Source: Aerococcaceae bacterium DSM 111176
GTDB lineage: Bacteria; Bacillota; Bacilli; Lactobacillales; Aerococcaceae
Length of the DNA stretch: 34,777 nucleotides
NCBI GenBank assembly: GCA_015863215.1
Contig: JACBXN010000020.1
Span: 1 to 34,777 of the forward strand
Reading direction: 5' to 3'
Shown here in pieces: positions 7,952 through 17,520 of the stretch. Numbering within the stretch: the stretch's first letter is position 1; every line of letters starts with the position of its first letter. The position numbers and the translations under genes are program-made. The notes below the pieces were generated by a model. It had not been told where the DNA came from, did no database searches, and worked only from the letters and a program-made list of their open reading frames with translations.

Positions 7952-8515
7952 TTACTTTCTTTCGATGATAATAACATAAGGTGGATGATTAATTTGGTTA
8001 ATAAATTGGTAAGTTAAGACTTGAAATTCATCTTGTGAATACTCACTAAGGGCATTCAAAATTTGGTCACTCTCTACTTTTCCAGAATCATGGCCAGAAT
8101 AGACCACTAAAATAATTTGTCCGCCTTTAACTAATTGATTACTTATAAATTCAACGGATTTTAACGTTGATTCACCTTGGGTAGTTATTGAATGATCGCC
8201 TCCAGGAAGATAACCTAAATTAAAGATGGCTCCATGGATGGTAACATTGGATTTAATATATTTATTTATATTTGCATGTGAATCGTTGATTAAGGTATAT
8301 CGATTCGAATCAATATCCTCAAGTTTATTCTGGGTATTTAATATTGCTTGTTCTTGAATATCAAAACCATATGCATGGCCTTTGAAATGTTTGTTGGATA
8401 CGATGCGATGGATATCATTGCCATTTCCTGTAGTTCCATCGATGAAATTTCCATCATAATATTTATTAACTAATTTATCTAATAATTGCTGGCTATAAGC
8501 TAGTGCATTTAACAT
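7952..8515 (-). CDS. mnmM: tRNA 5-(aminomethyl)-2-thiouridine methyltransferase (YtqB/MnmM family)
   Basis: This is a 187-residue class I SAM-dependent methyltransferase. Motif I is FIDGTTGNGNDI (about 24-35), the acidic end of strand 2 is YGFDIQ, and a motif-IV-like AIFNLGYLPGGDH follows; these are the marks of the YtqB family (Pfam rRNA_methylase). In Gram-positive bacteria this family was shown to do the last step of mnm5s2U synthesis at the tRNA wobble base, the job done by MnmC in E. coli. The start has a good AAGGAGTG just upstream and a TATAAT at 8532-8537 on the same strand. The substrate assignment comes from the family. It uses the product of its convergent neighbour MetK as cofactor, but so do many enzymes. 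Confidence 0.85.
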   Translation of the reverse strand: MLNALAYSQQLLDKLVNKYYDGNFIDGTTGNGNDIHRIVSNKHFKGHAYGFDIQEQAILNTQNKLEDIDSNRYTLINDSHANINKYIKSNVTIHGAIFNLGYLPGGDHSITTQGESTLKSVEFISNQLVKGGQIILVVYSGHDSGKVESDQILNALSEYSQDEFQVLTYQFINQINHPPYVIIIERK

Positions 8516-8569
8516 TTGATCACTCCTTAAGATTATAATAGCAGACAGCGATTAAAAAGATAAGATTGT

Positions 8570-8598
8570 TTGATAAGCGAATTTGTTTTTGCTATAAT
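8570..8598 (+). promoter_or_regulatory. Promoter of the leuS operon
   Basis: TTGATA at 8570-8575 and TATAAT at 8593-8598 are 17 bases apart, an almost ideal vegetative promoter. It drives the T-box leader. Confidence 0.8.
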
Positions 8599-8604
8599 TA
8601 ACGG

Positions 8605-8855
8605 GATATTAAAACTAATTAGAACTAGTAAATAATAAACATGTACAGCGAGCTTGTGGGTGGTGTGAACAAGTCATTGGATATTATCGAACTCATCTAA
8701 ATTTAGTCTTATTTGAACGAAACTTTCAATTAGAATAGGCCGTTGACCGCGTTAAAGTCTTTGAGGTAATAAGCTTAATTATTACAAATATAGGTGGTAC
8801 CGCGTTTAACGCCCTATGTTATCTAGCTGGACTGGATAATGTAGGGCTATTTTTG
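8605..8855 (+). promoter_or_regulatory. T-box leader for tRNA-Leu
   Basis: The T-box core GGTGGTACCGCG is at 8793-8804. A likely specifier is CTC (Leu) at 8692-8694, followed by the usual A. The terminator stem joins 8811-8823 to 8835-8847 and is followed by TATTTTTG; the antiterminator would pair the T-box core side with the 5' arm of this stem. Uncharged tRNA-Leu binding should favour read-through into leuS. The stem I structure is not worked out base by base here. Confidence 0.92.
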
Positions 8856-8887
8856 AAAGAATTAATATTAATAAGTGAGGGAATTAA

Positions 8888-11305
8888 ATGGCATTTAATC
8901 ATTTACAAATTGAAAAGAAATGGCAAGATTTTTGGGACGAGAACAAAACGTTTAAAACAAAGGATAGAGGATTAGATCATCCGAAATATTATGCATTAGA
9001 CATGTTCCCTTATCCTTCAGGACAAGGACTTCATGTGGGGCACCCGGAAGGGTATACTGCAACAGATATTGTCTCACGTGCTAAACGTGCTCAAGGATAT
9101 GATGTACTACATCCAATGGGATGGGATGCATTCGGCTTACCTGCAGAGCAATATGCTTTGGATACAGGAAACGATCCGGCAGAATTTACTGCTAAAAATA
9201 TTGCGACTTTTAAACGTCAAATTAAATCCCTTGGTTTTAGTTACGATTGGGACCGTGAAATTAATACAACAGACCCAGAATATTATAAGTGGACACAGTG
9301 GATTTTCGTTAAATTATTTGAAAAAGGCTTAGCTTACGAAGATGAAGTAATGGTTAACTGGTGCCCAGCACTTGGAACAGTTTTAGCTAACGAGGAAGTA
9401 ATTGACGGTTTAAGTGAGCGTGGGGGACACCCGGTTTACCGTAAACCAATGAAACAATGGGTTCTGAAAATCACTGAATATGCCGATCGTTTACTAGAAG
9501 ACCTAGAAGAGGTTGATTGGCCAGAGAGCATTAAAGAAATGCAACGTAACTGGATTGACCGCTCTGAAGGTGCAACAATTGATTTCCAAGTGAAAGATCA
9601 TGATGAAATCATTCAAACTTATACAACGAGACCTGACACTTTATTTGGTTTATCGTATGTTGTCTTAGCGCCTGAGCATCCATTAGTTAAAGTAGTGACG
9701 ACAGATGAACAACGTGAAGCGGTTGAAAACTATGTTCAAGAAATTGAATTAAAGAGTGACTTGGACCGTACATCATTAAATAAAGATAAAACAGGTGTGT
9801 TTACTGGTGGATATGCGATTCATCCCGTAACAGGTGAAGAAGTTCAAATTTGGATTGCTGACTATGTTCTTTATTCATACGGTACCGGAGCAGTTATGGC
9901 GGTTCCAGCTCACGATGAACGTGATTATGAGTTTGCAACTAAATATGAATTACCAATTCTTCAAGTTATTGAACATGACTTAGAGGATGCTGCATATTCA
10001 GGCGATGGAGTCCATATTAATTCTGATTTTATGAACGGGCTAAATATCGAAGAAGCGAATGCTGCGATGATCGATTGGTTGGAAGATAATGGTAAAGGTG
10101 TTCGCCAAGTAAATTACCGTCTTCGTGACTGGGTATTCTCACGCCAACGTTATTGGGGTGAACCAATTCCTGTCATTCATTGGGAAGATGGGACAACAAC
10201 AGCTGTTCCGGAAGATCAACTACCAGTAATCTTACCAAAGGCAGATAACATCCATCCATCAGGAACAGGAGAATCTCCATTAGCTAATATTGAAGAGTGG
10301 CTTTATGTTGAGGACCCTGAAACAGGTATGAAAGGCCGCCGTGAGACAAATACAATGCCACAATGGGCAGGAAGCTCATGGTATTTCTTACGATTTATGG
10401 ATCCACACAATGCCGAACAATTAGTTTCAAAAGAAGCAATTGAAAAATGGAATAATGTTGATTTATATATCGGTGGAGCAGAGCATGCTGTATTACACTT
10501 ACTTTATGCTCGTTTCTGGCATAAATTCTTATATGATTTAGGTGTAGTTCCAACTAAGGAACCATTCCAAAAATTATTCAACCAAGGTATGATTCTAGGT
10601 GAAAATAATGAAAAAATGTCTAAATCAAAAGGAAATGTCGTAAACCCAGATGATGTTGTAAACCAATACGGGGCAGATACATTACGTATTTATGAAATGT
10701 TTATGGGGCCATTAGACGCTTCAATTGCATGGAGTGAAACTGGTTTAGAAGGTAGCCGTCGTTTCTTAGACAGAGTCTGGCGTCTATTTATTGACGAAGA
10801 GTCAGGTGAATTAACTAGCAACATTCAAGAAAGTCAAGATACAACACTTGCTAAAGTTTATAACCAAACAGTGAAAAAAGTGACTGAAGATATCGAACAA
10901 TTACATTTCAATACTGCGATTTCACAAATGATGATTTTCTTAAATGATGCGCGTAGTGCTGACGTATTGCCACTTACTTATGTTAAAGGATTCGTGCAAT
11001 TACTAGCACCATTTGCTCCACATATTGGGGAAGAATTATGGCAAAAATTAGGCCATGAAGAGAGTATTTCAGAAGTGACATGGCCAGAATTTGATGAATC
11101 TCAACTTGTTGACGATGAAGTTGAAATTGTTGTTCAAGTTAATGGTAAAATCAAAGCTAAATTGATGGTTAATCCAGAATTATCAAAAGATGAACTGGAA
11201 GAAGTAGCATTAGCAGACCAAGAAATTCAAGCAACGATTGACGGATTGACTGTTCGTAAAGTAATTGCAGTACCAGGAAAATTAGTAAACATCGTCGCAA
11301 ACTAG
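8888..11305 (+). CDS. leuS: Leucyl-tRNA synthetase
   Basis: LeuRS joins leucine to its tRNA. At 805 residues it has the normal bacterial length. The class I signature HVGH is at residues 49-52 ([16 protein letters not shown] region) and KMSKS is at about 576-580. Between them lies the CP1 editing domain with its T-rich [11 protein letters not shown] motif (about 245-256) and the [15 protein letters not shown] segment (about 334-348), so proofreading should be intact. The C-terminal domain ends in the [13 protein letters not shown] tail typical of the family. The start follows a GAGGG ribosome binding site and the T-box. The gene heads an operon: only 21 bases and no terminator separate it from murJ. 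Confidence 0.98.
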   Translation: MAFNHLQIEKKWQDFWDENKTFKTKDRGLDHPKYYALDMFPYPSGQGLHVGHPEGYTATDIVSRAKRAQGYDVLHPMGWDAFGLPAEQYALDTGNDPAEFTAKNIATFKRQIKSLGFSYDWDREINTTDPEYYKWTQWIFVKLFEKGLAYEDEVMVNWCPALGTVLANEEVIDGLSERGGHPVYRKPMKQWVLKITEYADRLLEDLEEVDWPESIKEMQRNWIDRSEGATIDFQVKDHDEIIQTYTTRPDTLFGLSYVVLAPEHPLVKVVTTDEQREAVENYVQEIELKSDLDRTSLNKDKTGVFTGGYAIHPVTGEEVQIWIADYVLYSYGTGAVMAVPAHDERDYEFATKYELPILQVIEHDLEDAAYSGDGVHINSDFMNGLNIEEANAAMIDWLEDNGKGVRQVNYRLRDWVFSRQRYWGEPIPVIHWEDGTTTAVPEDQLPVILPKADNIHPSGTGESPLANIEEWLYVEDPETGMKGRRETNTMPQWAGSSWYFLRFMDPHNAEQLVSKEAIEKWNNVDLYIGGAEHAVLHLLYARFWHKFLYDLGVVPTKEPFQKLFNQGMILGENNEKMSKSKGNVVNPDDVVNQYGADTLRIYEMFMGPLDASIAWSETGLEGSRRFLDRVWRLFIDEESGELTSNIQESQDTTLAKVYNQTVKKVTEDIEQLHFNTAISQMMIFLNDARSADVLPLTYVKGFVQLLAPFAPHIGEELWQKLGHEESISEVTWPEFDESQLVDDEVEIVVQVNGKIKAKLMVNPELSKDELEEVALADQEIQATIDGLTVRKVIAVPGKLVNIVAN

Positions 11306-11326
11306 ATCAATAAAAGGAGGTTAAAC

Positions 11327-13588
11327 ATGGACAAAAAACATGACAACTCACCAGAAGATTGGTCACAAGAGGAACAACGTGCCAATTACTTAGACCATAC
11401 CATGAAATTTACAACGGAAGATTTAGAACGTGAACGATTACGGCTTCGAGAAGAAAGCCGTGAACGTTTCCGTCAAAGACACGAAAATCAGCCATTAGAT
11501 GGTGATTACTTCGATGAACAAGTGGATGATGAATCTGAAGATGAAAAGAAATCTGGAAATTTAGCATCAGCCTTAGTTAATCGAATGCGTAAGGTTGGTA
11601 GTGGGACCAAGGAACAAATCCAAGACAAGATTAAATTCCGTAAAGTAGATGAGTCAGAGGAAAGAACTGTTGATGACAATTTCGACGAGGAATTATTAGA
11701 TGACCGCTCGGATATTGACTATGTCACTGAAGTAGATATGACCGATGTAGATACAGAAATTCAACAACAATATGATGAAGAACATGACCGCATGGTGGAT
11801 GAGATTTCGAAAGAACTCGATGAAGACCCAGGTCCTGTAGTAACAGACCAAGCGATTAATGACACACTACAAATTAAAGACTTTAATCGTCAAGTTGAAG
11901 AAGCGCTCCATGATCAAGAGGAACGTGATTTTGATTATGAAGAACAAAATGAATTTGACGAAACAGAAGATGAAAGCCAGAATTTTGTGGGTGGCGCAAC
12001 TTGGTTAACCATCGGAAATATAGTTTCTCGTGTTATCGGAGCATTATATGTTATTCCTTGGGCAACTTGGTTAGGTCAAGAATATACGCAAGCCAATACA
12101 TTATATAGTGTTGGATATAAGCCTTATTCTTTATTCCTAGCAATTGCTACCGCAGGATTCCCGTCAGCGATAGCTAAACAGATGGCCTATTTCCATTCAA
12201 AAAATGAATACCGTGTAGCGGATAAATTATTTAAAAACAGTATGTATATCATGTTGGGAACGGGTGTTGTTTCCGCGGCATTACTATGGTTCTTAGCACC
12301 AGTATTAGCTGTCAATTCGTCTACTGTGAATCCAAATGGGGCAATACAAGTTATTCGCTCACTAGTACCGGCATTGCTGATTTTACCAGCAATGAGTTTA
12401 CTACGTGGATATTTCCAAGGGTTTAATGATATGAAGCCAACAGCGGTTTCTCAAGTCTTAGAGCAATTAGCGCGTGTCATTTACATGCTAACTGCAACTT
12501 ATGCCATTATGCGTGTTTATGCGGGAACAGCAACAACCGCCGTTGTTCATTCGACATTCGCTGCATTTATCGGGGCATTAATTGCATTAATCTATCTCAT
12601 TGTGATTTATATTAGACATATTCCAAAAATCCGTAATAAAATTGAAAATTCAGCGAATACGATTGATGTTGACTTTAAAGATAGTGTTAAATTAATGGTA
12701 CGTGATAGTATACCTTTTATCTTATTGGGTTCAGGTATTATCATTATTCAATTGATTGATACTTATACATTTAGTCAAATTCTAGAAAGAACGTCATCAT
12801 TATTACTCGTTGAAATTTCTGAATTATATGGTGTTCTAAGCTTGGACGTTGATAAATTAGTTATGATCATTGTCTCTTTAGCTGTCTCAATGGCAACTGC
12901 AGCAGTTCCTGCTGTTACACGTAATTATGCTAGTGGAGATAAGAGTGCAACGGGAGAATTAGTATCAAATATTACATTAATTTTCTCAGCCGTAATGTTA
13001 CCCGCAGCAGCTGGGATGGCAGCAATTTCGGATAATGTCTATACATTCTTCTATTCAACAGGTAGTGCCGCTGGACCTGCATTACTCATAACAGGGGCAT
13101 TATCAAGTGTCGCTTTAGGTGCTTATACTGTATTCTCAACGATTTTACAATCAATGAACTTTAGACGAGTGGCAGTTAAGTATTTAATTGTGGCTATTGT
13201 CATTAAATTAATTTTACAATATCCATTGGTTGCTTTATTACATGGACATGGTGCATTACTAGGTACAATGATTGCATTTACAATTTCAAGTATCATTATG
13301 TGGCTAAAAATTAATAAAGAACTAGAAATCGATACGGTTACTTTAAGAAATCATTTAATTGTTATCGTGTTGGTTACTATTGTAATGGCAATTGTTACTG
13401 TTCTATGGAATTTAACATTAAATGCCTTGTTTGGACCGGTTGGAAGACTATTAACCTTTATTAAGATTCTAATTACGGTAGTTATTGCAGCAGGAATTTA
13501 TATTGTAGGACTCGGATTATTTGGTCGTTTATCACTTATCATTGGTGACCGATACCAAGAATTCCAAGCGAAGTTGAGGTTATTCTAA
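11327..13588 (+). CDS. murJ: MurJ/YtgP-type lipid II flippase with a long acidic N-terminal extension
   Basis: From about residue 220 onward this 753-residue protein is a polysaccharide-export (MOP superfamily) membrane protein with about 14 helices, beginning FVGGATWLTIGNIVSRVIGALYVIPW. It matches the SpoVB/YtgP group, whose member YtgP flips lipid II across the membrane in Bacillus and Streptococcus. The first about 215 residues are hydrophilic and strongly acidic, with many Asp-Glu runs and an RERLRLREESRERFRQR charged helix near 35-51. Family members are usually about 540 residues, so this extension is extra; it has no clear fold and probably sits in the cytoplasm. The start follows AAAGGAGG. 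The gene is in the leuS operon, and its stop overlaps the start of rsuA (TAATG), so the two are co-translated. The synteny ytgP next to rsuA is as in B. subtilis. Confidence 0.88.
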   Translation: MDKKHDNSPEDWSQEEQRANYLDHTMKFTTEDLERERLRLREESRERFRQRHENQPLDGDYFDEQVDDESEDEKKSGNLASALVNRMRKVGSGTKEQIQDKIKFRKVDESEERTVDDNFDEELLDDRSDIDYVTEVDMTDVDTEIQQQYDEEHDRMVDEISKELDEDPGPVVTDQAINDTLQIKDFNRQVEEALHDQEERDFDYEEQNEFDETEDESQNFVGGATWLTIGNIVSRVIGALYVIPWATWLGQEYTQANTLYSVGYKPYSLFLAIATAGFPSAIAKQMAYFHSKNEYRVADKLFKNSMYIMLGTGVVSAALLWFLAPVLAVNSSTVNPNGAIQVIRSLVPALLILPAMSLLRGYFQGFNDMKPTAVSQVLEQLARVIYMLTATYAIMRVYAGTATTAVVHSTFAAFIGALIALIYLIVIYIRHIPKIRNKIENSANTIDVDFKDSVKLMVRDSIPFILLGSGIIIIQLIDTYTFSQILERTSSLLLVEISELYGVLSLDVDKLVMIIVSLAVSMATAAVPAVTRNYASGDKSATGELVSNITLIFSAVMLPAAAGMAAISDNVYTFFYSTGSAAGPALLITGALSSVALGAYTVFSTILQSMNFRRVAVKYLIVAIVIKLILQYPLVALLHGHGALLGTMIAFTISSIIMWLKINKELEIDTVTLRNHLIVIVLVTIVMAIVTVLWNLTLNALFGPVGRLLTFIKILITVVIAAGIYIVGLGLFGRLSLIIGDRYQEFQAKLRLF

Positions 13589-14319
13589 TGCGTTTAGATA
13601 AATTTTTAGCTGATACAGGGTTTGGTACTCGAAAAGAAGTGAAAAAATTAATTTCTCAGGGCTCAATTTCGGTTAACGGTGAGATGGCAAAGAAGCCAAA
13701 TATTCATGTTAATCCAAACGAGGATTCAGTAACCTATCTGGATGATGAAATTCATTATCAAGCCTATTATTATGTTATGCTAAATAAACCAGATGGTATT
13801 ATTTCTGCGACAGAGGACCGAGAATACCAAACTGTGATTGATTGGGTAGCACTTGATTATGAGCATGTCGATTTATTTCCTGTGGGTCGATTAGATATTG
13901 ATACAACGGGACTCTTATTATTAACAAATAATGGTCAACTTGCTCATCAATTACTCTCGCCTAAAAAAGATGTACCTAAAACTTATCACGCGTTGATTGA
14001 TGGTATTGTAACGGATGAAGACATCAAGGCATTTAGTCAAGGATTGGATTTGGGAGATTTTATAACTAAACCAGCCGAACTTGTCATTCATGAAATAGAT
14101 ACCGAAACTAATCAATCTTCAATAGCAGTAACGATTCATGAAGGTAAATTCCATCAAGTAAAACGAATGTTTGAAGCAGTTGGAAAGACGGTAACTGTTT
14201 TACATCGTCATTCAATGGGGCCGTTAGTTCTAGATGAGGATTTAGAATTAGGGGAGTATCGTGAACTAACGGTTGATGAAATGGAAATGTTAAAACCATA
14301 TGGTTTAATAGATCAGTAA
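13588..14319 (+). CDS. rsuA: 16S rRNA pseudouridine synthase RsuA family
   Basis: This 243-residue protein has an S4 RNA-binding domain at about 1-60 and an RsuA/RluB-type catalytic domain. The catalytic aspartate lies in GRLDIDTTGLLLLTNNG (about residues 107-123). The HEGKFHQVKRMFEAVGKTV segment (about 186-204) is also typical. RsuA makes the pseudouridine at position 516 of 16S rRNA in E. coli; the exact target here could also be a 23S site as in RluB or RluE. Its ATG overlaps the stop codon of murJ by one base, and both depend on the leuS promoter and T-box unless an internal promoter exists. It ends at the terminator at 14381. Confidence 0.9.
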   Translation: MRLDKFLADTGFGTRKEVKKLISQGSISVNGEMAKKPNIHVNPNEDSVTYLDDEIHYQAYYYVMLNKPDGIISATEDREYQTVIDWVALDYEHVDLFPVGRLDIDTTGLLLLTNNGQLAHQLLSPKKDVPKTYHALIDGIVTDEDIKAFSQGLDLGDFITKPAELVIHEIDTETNQSSIAVTIHEGKFHQVKRMFEAVGKTVTVLHRHSMGPLVLDEDLELGEYRELTVDEMEMLKPYGLIDQ

Positions 14320-14380
14320 TTTAAAAAGTGTAAATTATCCTTATTAGTTATTCATTTGGATAATATAGGGCACAATACAA

Positions 14381-14427
14381 AACGCATAAAATCAATGATT
14401 CTAAGTCATGATTTTATGCGTTTTTTT
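14381..14427. terminator. Bidirectional terminator between rsuA and the pyruvate-kinase-like gene
   Basis: AACGCATAAAATCA (14381-14394) pairs perfectly with TGATTTTATGCGTT (14409-14422), followed by a T run. The genes on both sides converge. Its arms are nearly the same as those of the terminator at 5617. Confidence 0.88.
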
Positions 14428-14428
14428 A

Positions 14429-15922
14429 TTATTTAATCATTCTTTTAGCAATATTGAGAGCACGTAGTCTAGGTGTTTTCTTGTAGGTATTTTCTGATGA
14501 AATTAGTAATAATTCACTTAAAAAGATAACTGCATCATTAATATAAGGACCTTTATTCAGCATAACACTATCCGCTCTTGCAGCACCATCGGTAATGTCT
14601 GTAATTTCAGAGCGTGTCGGTGTACCTGTTTTTGCTAAACTTTCTAAAATTTGTGTTGCCCAAATAACAGGAATGTTGGCTGCTTGACAGATCCAAAGAA
14701 TTTCTTGTTGTAATTCTCCTAAACGCATGAATCCAGTTTCTACCGCTAGATCTCCACGAGCAATCATCACTCCAAAAGGCTGATCATCAGGAATTGACAA
14801 GATTATATCTGGTAATCGTTTAACACCGTTATTTGTTTCAATTTTAGCAACGATTGGGATATTGTCTTTATTAGGATTTGCTTGTTGAATAATTTCTAAA
14901 GCAGACTGAATATCATCCACTGATTTAACAAAAGAAACACCAATGATGTCAGCGGTGTCGATAATTTTTTCTAAATCTTTTTTATCTTTTTGAGTAATGA
15001 TAGGGAGTTCGATATCGGTTTGTGGGAAGTTGATTCCTTTTTCCGTTTTCAAACGAACACCATTTGATTTTGTTACCCGAGTAACTTTTACAATTAGCCC
15101 TAAGTTATTACGATCAACCACTTCACCAGCAATGCTACCATCATCAATTAAGATTGGTTCCCCAATATCCACGGCATCTAATATTTCAGGAACACTAATA
15201 CCTACTTGGAAATGATAATCTGGTGAAATGTTAATATTCGAATTTCCGGTTAATAAATAGGTATCTCCAATGTTGATTTTTTGTTGATTTGAACTACTGA
15301 GGAGCCATTGAATACGTATCTTAGGGCCTGCTAAATCGTAGAAGATTCGGCATTTTTTATTATTTTCTTTAGCACCTTTGTTCACCATATTAACCATGTC
15401 TTGCCAAATTTCTGGTGAGTCATGACCGCAGTTAATACGAGCAATATCCATCCCATTTTTGACCAATTTGGTAATATCTTTTTGTGAGTAGTCACTCGAT
15501 AAGGTGACGATAATACCTGCATGACCTCTTTCAGATTTTGAACCAAAAATTTGTTTTGTATTTGCGGATAATTGTTCATATTCCTCTAAGAAATCATCAG
15601 GGTCCGGATAATCAAGCGGATCTTCTTTACCAACGATTCGTTCTAGTGAAGCGATAATGGCATTGATTGATTCTAGAATATGAGCTTCTGCTCGTCCTAA
15701 AGTAGATAAACCAAGTAAAACTAAGTCTTCTTGAAGTGGTCTAATGTCTATTGAGCGTAAAGTGAGATAGTAACATAAATTGAGCTTATTTAAATTTGAT
15801 CGGTTTTTAGTGTCGCTATCGACCCATTTTTTGTAGAGCTTTTCACCTTGATCAATGACGCGTTCACGTAATTTAAGCATTTCATCGTACACTTTATTAG
15901 GTAATGGTAAATTTGCTGACAT
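14429..15922 (-). CDS. Pyruvate-kinase-like protein with an extra N-terminal domain and no C-terminal domain
   Basis: Residues about 133-475 form a pyruvate kinase barrel with its inserted B domain (about 205-295). The catalytic lysine motif IVAKIETNNGV is at 357-367 (K360, E362), the ARGDL metal/phosphate motif is at 388-392, and TQ at 423-424; R162 and N164 of the ARINCGHD segment match the ATP-site residues of true enzymes. The usual C-terminal allosteric domain (about 100 residues) is missing. In its place there is a 130-residue helical N-terminal domain with RSIDIRPLQEDL and LGLSTLGRAEAH, found in a subgroup of PK-like proteins of bacteria and plastids. The usual LDTKGPEIR is YDLAGPKIR (195-203): the Thr and Lys are lost, and Glu is replaced by Lys, a change linked to potassium independence. 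It is not in a glycolytic operon. AAGGAGG precedes the start, and a TATAAT at 15951-15956 (minus strand) is its likely -10. Confidence 0.82.
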   Translation of the reverse strand: MSANLPLPNKVYDEMLKLRERVIDQGEKLYKKWVDSDTKNRSNLNKLNLCYYLTLRSIDIRPLQEDLVLLGLSTLGRAEAHILESINAIIASLERIVGKEDPLDYPDPDDFLEEYEQLSANTKQIFGSKSERGHAGIIVTLSSDYSQKDITKLVKNGMDIARINCGHDSPEIWQDMVNMVNKGAKENNKKCRIFYDLAGPKIRIQWLLSSSNQQKINIGDTYLLTGNSNINISPDYHFQVGISVPEILDAVDIGEPILIDDGSIAGEVVDRNNLGLIVKVTRVTKSNGVRLKTEKGINFPQTDIELPIITQKDKKDLEKIIDTADIIGVSFVKSVDDIQSALEIIQQANPNKDNIPIVAKIETNNGVKRLPDIILSIPDDQPFGVMIARGDLAVETGFMRLGELQQEILWICQAANIPVIWATQILESLAKTGTPTRSEITDITDGAARADSVMLNKGPYINDAVIFLSELLLISSENTYKKTPRLRALNIAKRMIK

Positions 15923-16051
15923 GTAACAACCTCCTTATTAGTATAGTTCTATTATACCTTATACTAAGTGAAAAGGCTTACATTATGAGTGGTTATTTTA
16001 TAAAAAATATATTCAGAATTTCGCATTCAGTCATAGTTTAAAAGTCATTAC

Positions 16052-16080
16052 TTTTACTGATTATTGAATCGTGTTATGAT
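16052..16080 (+). promoter_or_regulatory. Promoter of pepV (extended -10)
   Basis: TGTTATGAT at 16072-16080 is an extended -10 element, with TTTTAC at 16052-16057 as a weak -35 at 17 bases. Confidence 0.55.
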
Positions 16081-16106
16081 ATATACAATTATTAAGGAGT
16101 GAGAGA

Positions 16107-17516
16107 ATGACAATTAATTGGTTACAAGAAGTTGAACAGAGACAAGAAGCTTTACTAGCAGATTTATTTCGCATATTAAAAATTGACTCTGTACGAGATG
16201 ATTCATTAGCTACTGAAGATGCACCTGTGGGACCTGGTCCAAAGGCAGCTCTAGAAGAGTTTATGGCGATGGCTCAAGAAGATGGCTTTGAAACAGAGCA
16301 ATTTGGCCCATGGGCAGGTCATATCAAAGTAGGTCAAGGTGAACAATTATTAGGTGTATTAGGTCACTTAGACGTTGTACCTGTTGGAACAGGATGGGAT
16401 ACTGATCCATTTGAGCCACAAATTATTAATAATCGTATTTATGCTAGAGGAGCTAGTGACGATAAAGGACCAACGATTGCAGCATATTTTGCGATCAAAA
16501 TGTTGCGAGAATTAGGGGTTGAATTTAATCAACGCATTCATTTAATCGTTGGTACGGATGAAGAGAGTGGTTGGCAAGATATGGACTACTATTTCCAACA
16601 TGCTCCGATGCCAGACTATGGATTCTCACCGGATGCTACTTTCCCAATTATTAATGGAGAAAAAGGAAATGTATCAGCTAATTTTAGTTTTAAATTAGGC
16701 GAGAGCCAAGAAGGACAACTCCATTTAGTTTCTTTTGATGCTGGTATTAGACCAAATATGGTACCTCAAGATGCTACTGCAGTAATTACTGGAACTGAGT
16801 TAGAAGCCATTGCGGATGCATTCAATCAATTTATTGATCAATCAACTGACCTAAACGGTTCATCAGTGATTAAAGATGATGAGATTACCTTACATCTAAT
16901 TGGTAAGAGTGCACATGGATCTACTCCTGAAAAAGGGGTTAATGCAGCAACTTTCTTAGCAACATTCTTAAATGAATTCACATTTGACCAAGCAGGAGTT
17001 AGCGATTTTACAGGGCTACTAAGTCAACAATTACATGAAGACTTTAATGCCGAAAAAATTGGAGCAAGTCACCATGACGAGTTAATGGGCGATGTGTCAA
17101 TGAATGTCGGTATTGCTAAATTTGATGCTCAAGGTGGATTTGTTGATGCCAATTTCCGTTTCCCTCAAGGAACAGAACCTGAGGGAATGTTAGCTGGTAT
17201 TAATGATCGTTTATTAGAATATCAAACAATCGAAACATCAATGACGGATGCTAAACAGCCACATTATGTATCAGCTGAAGATCCATTAGTTCAAACACTC
17301 TTAGAAGTTTATGAATCACAAACAGGACTAGAAGGACATGAACAAGTTATTGGCGGCGGGACATTTGGACGCTTAATGCCTCGAGGTGTTGCTTATGGAG
17401 CATTGTTCCCAGATTCAATTGATACAATGCATCAAGCTAATGAGTTCATTTCTTTAGAAGATTTATTCAGAGCAACAGCTATTTACGCTGAAGCAATTTA
17501 CAAGTTAACGAGATAA
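16107..17516 (+). CDS. pepV: Dipeptidase PepV (M20 metallopeptidase)
   Basis: PepV cuts dipeptides, including some with N-terminal beta-Ala or D-Ala, and frees amino acids from imported peptides in the cytoplasm. The 469-residue protein has the zinc ligands of the M20 family: H in VLGHLDVVPVG (about 87), the bridging D in ASDDKGP (about 119), the catalytic EE in GTDEESGW (about 153-154), and the late H in DTMHQANE (about 445). The GKSAHGSTPEKG loop of the lid domain is also present. Its length is that of lactococcal and lactobacillal PepV. The start follows AAGGAGTGAGAGA. Four bases separate its stop from the next gene, so the two are probably co-transcribed, although the functions have no obvious link. 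Confidence 0.95.
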   Translation: MTINWLQEVEQRQEALLADLFRILKIDSVRDDSLATEDAPVGPGPKAALEEFMAMAQEDGFETEQFGPWAGHIKVGQGEQLLGVLGHLDVVPVGTGWDTDPFEPQIINNRIYARGASDDKGPTIAAYFAIKMLRELGVEFNQRIHLIVGTDEESGWQDMDYYFQHAPMPDYGFSPDATFPIINGEKGNVSANFSFKLGESQEGQLHLVSFDAGIRPNMVPQDATAVITGTELEAIADAFNQFIDQSTDLNGSSVIKDDEITLHLIGKSAHGSTPEKGVNAATFLATFLNEFTFDQAGVSDFTGLLSQQLHEDFNAEKIGASHHDELMGDVSMNVGIAKFDAQGGFVDANFRFPQGTEPEGMLAGINDRLLEYQTIETSMTDAKQPHYVSAEDPLVQTLLEVYESQTGLEGHEQVIGGGTFGRLMPRGVAYGALFPDSIDTMHQANEFISLEDLFRATAIYAEAIYKLTR

Positions 17517-17520
17517 GCCA

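Noticed and set aside
8686-8696. AAC (Asn) as the specifier in the first T-box
   Set aside because: The downstream gene is leuS, and CTC followed by A overlaps the same spot; Leu is the consistent reading.
14329-14370. ATTATCC/GGATAAT inverted repeat after rsuA
   Set aside because: The loop is about 20 bases and the stem is AT-rich; the real terminator follows at 14381.
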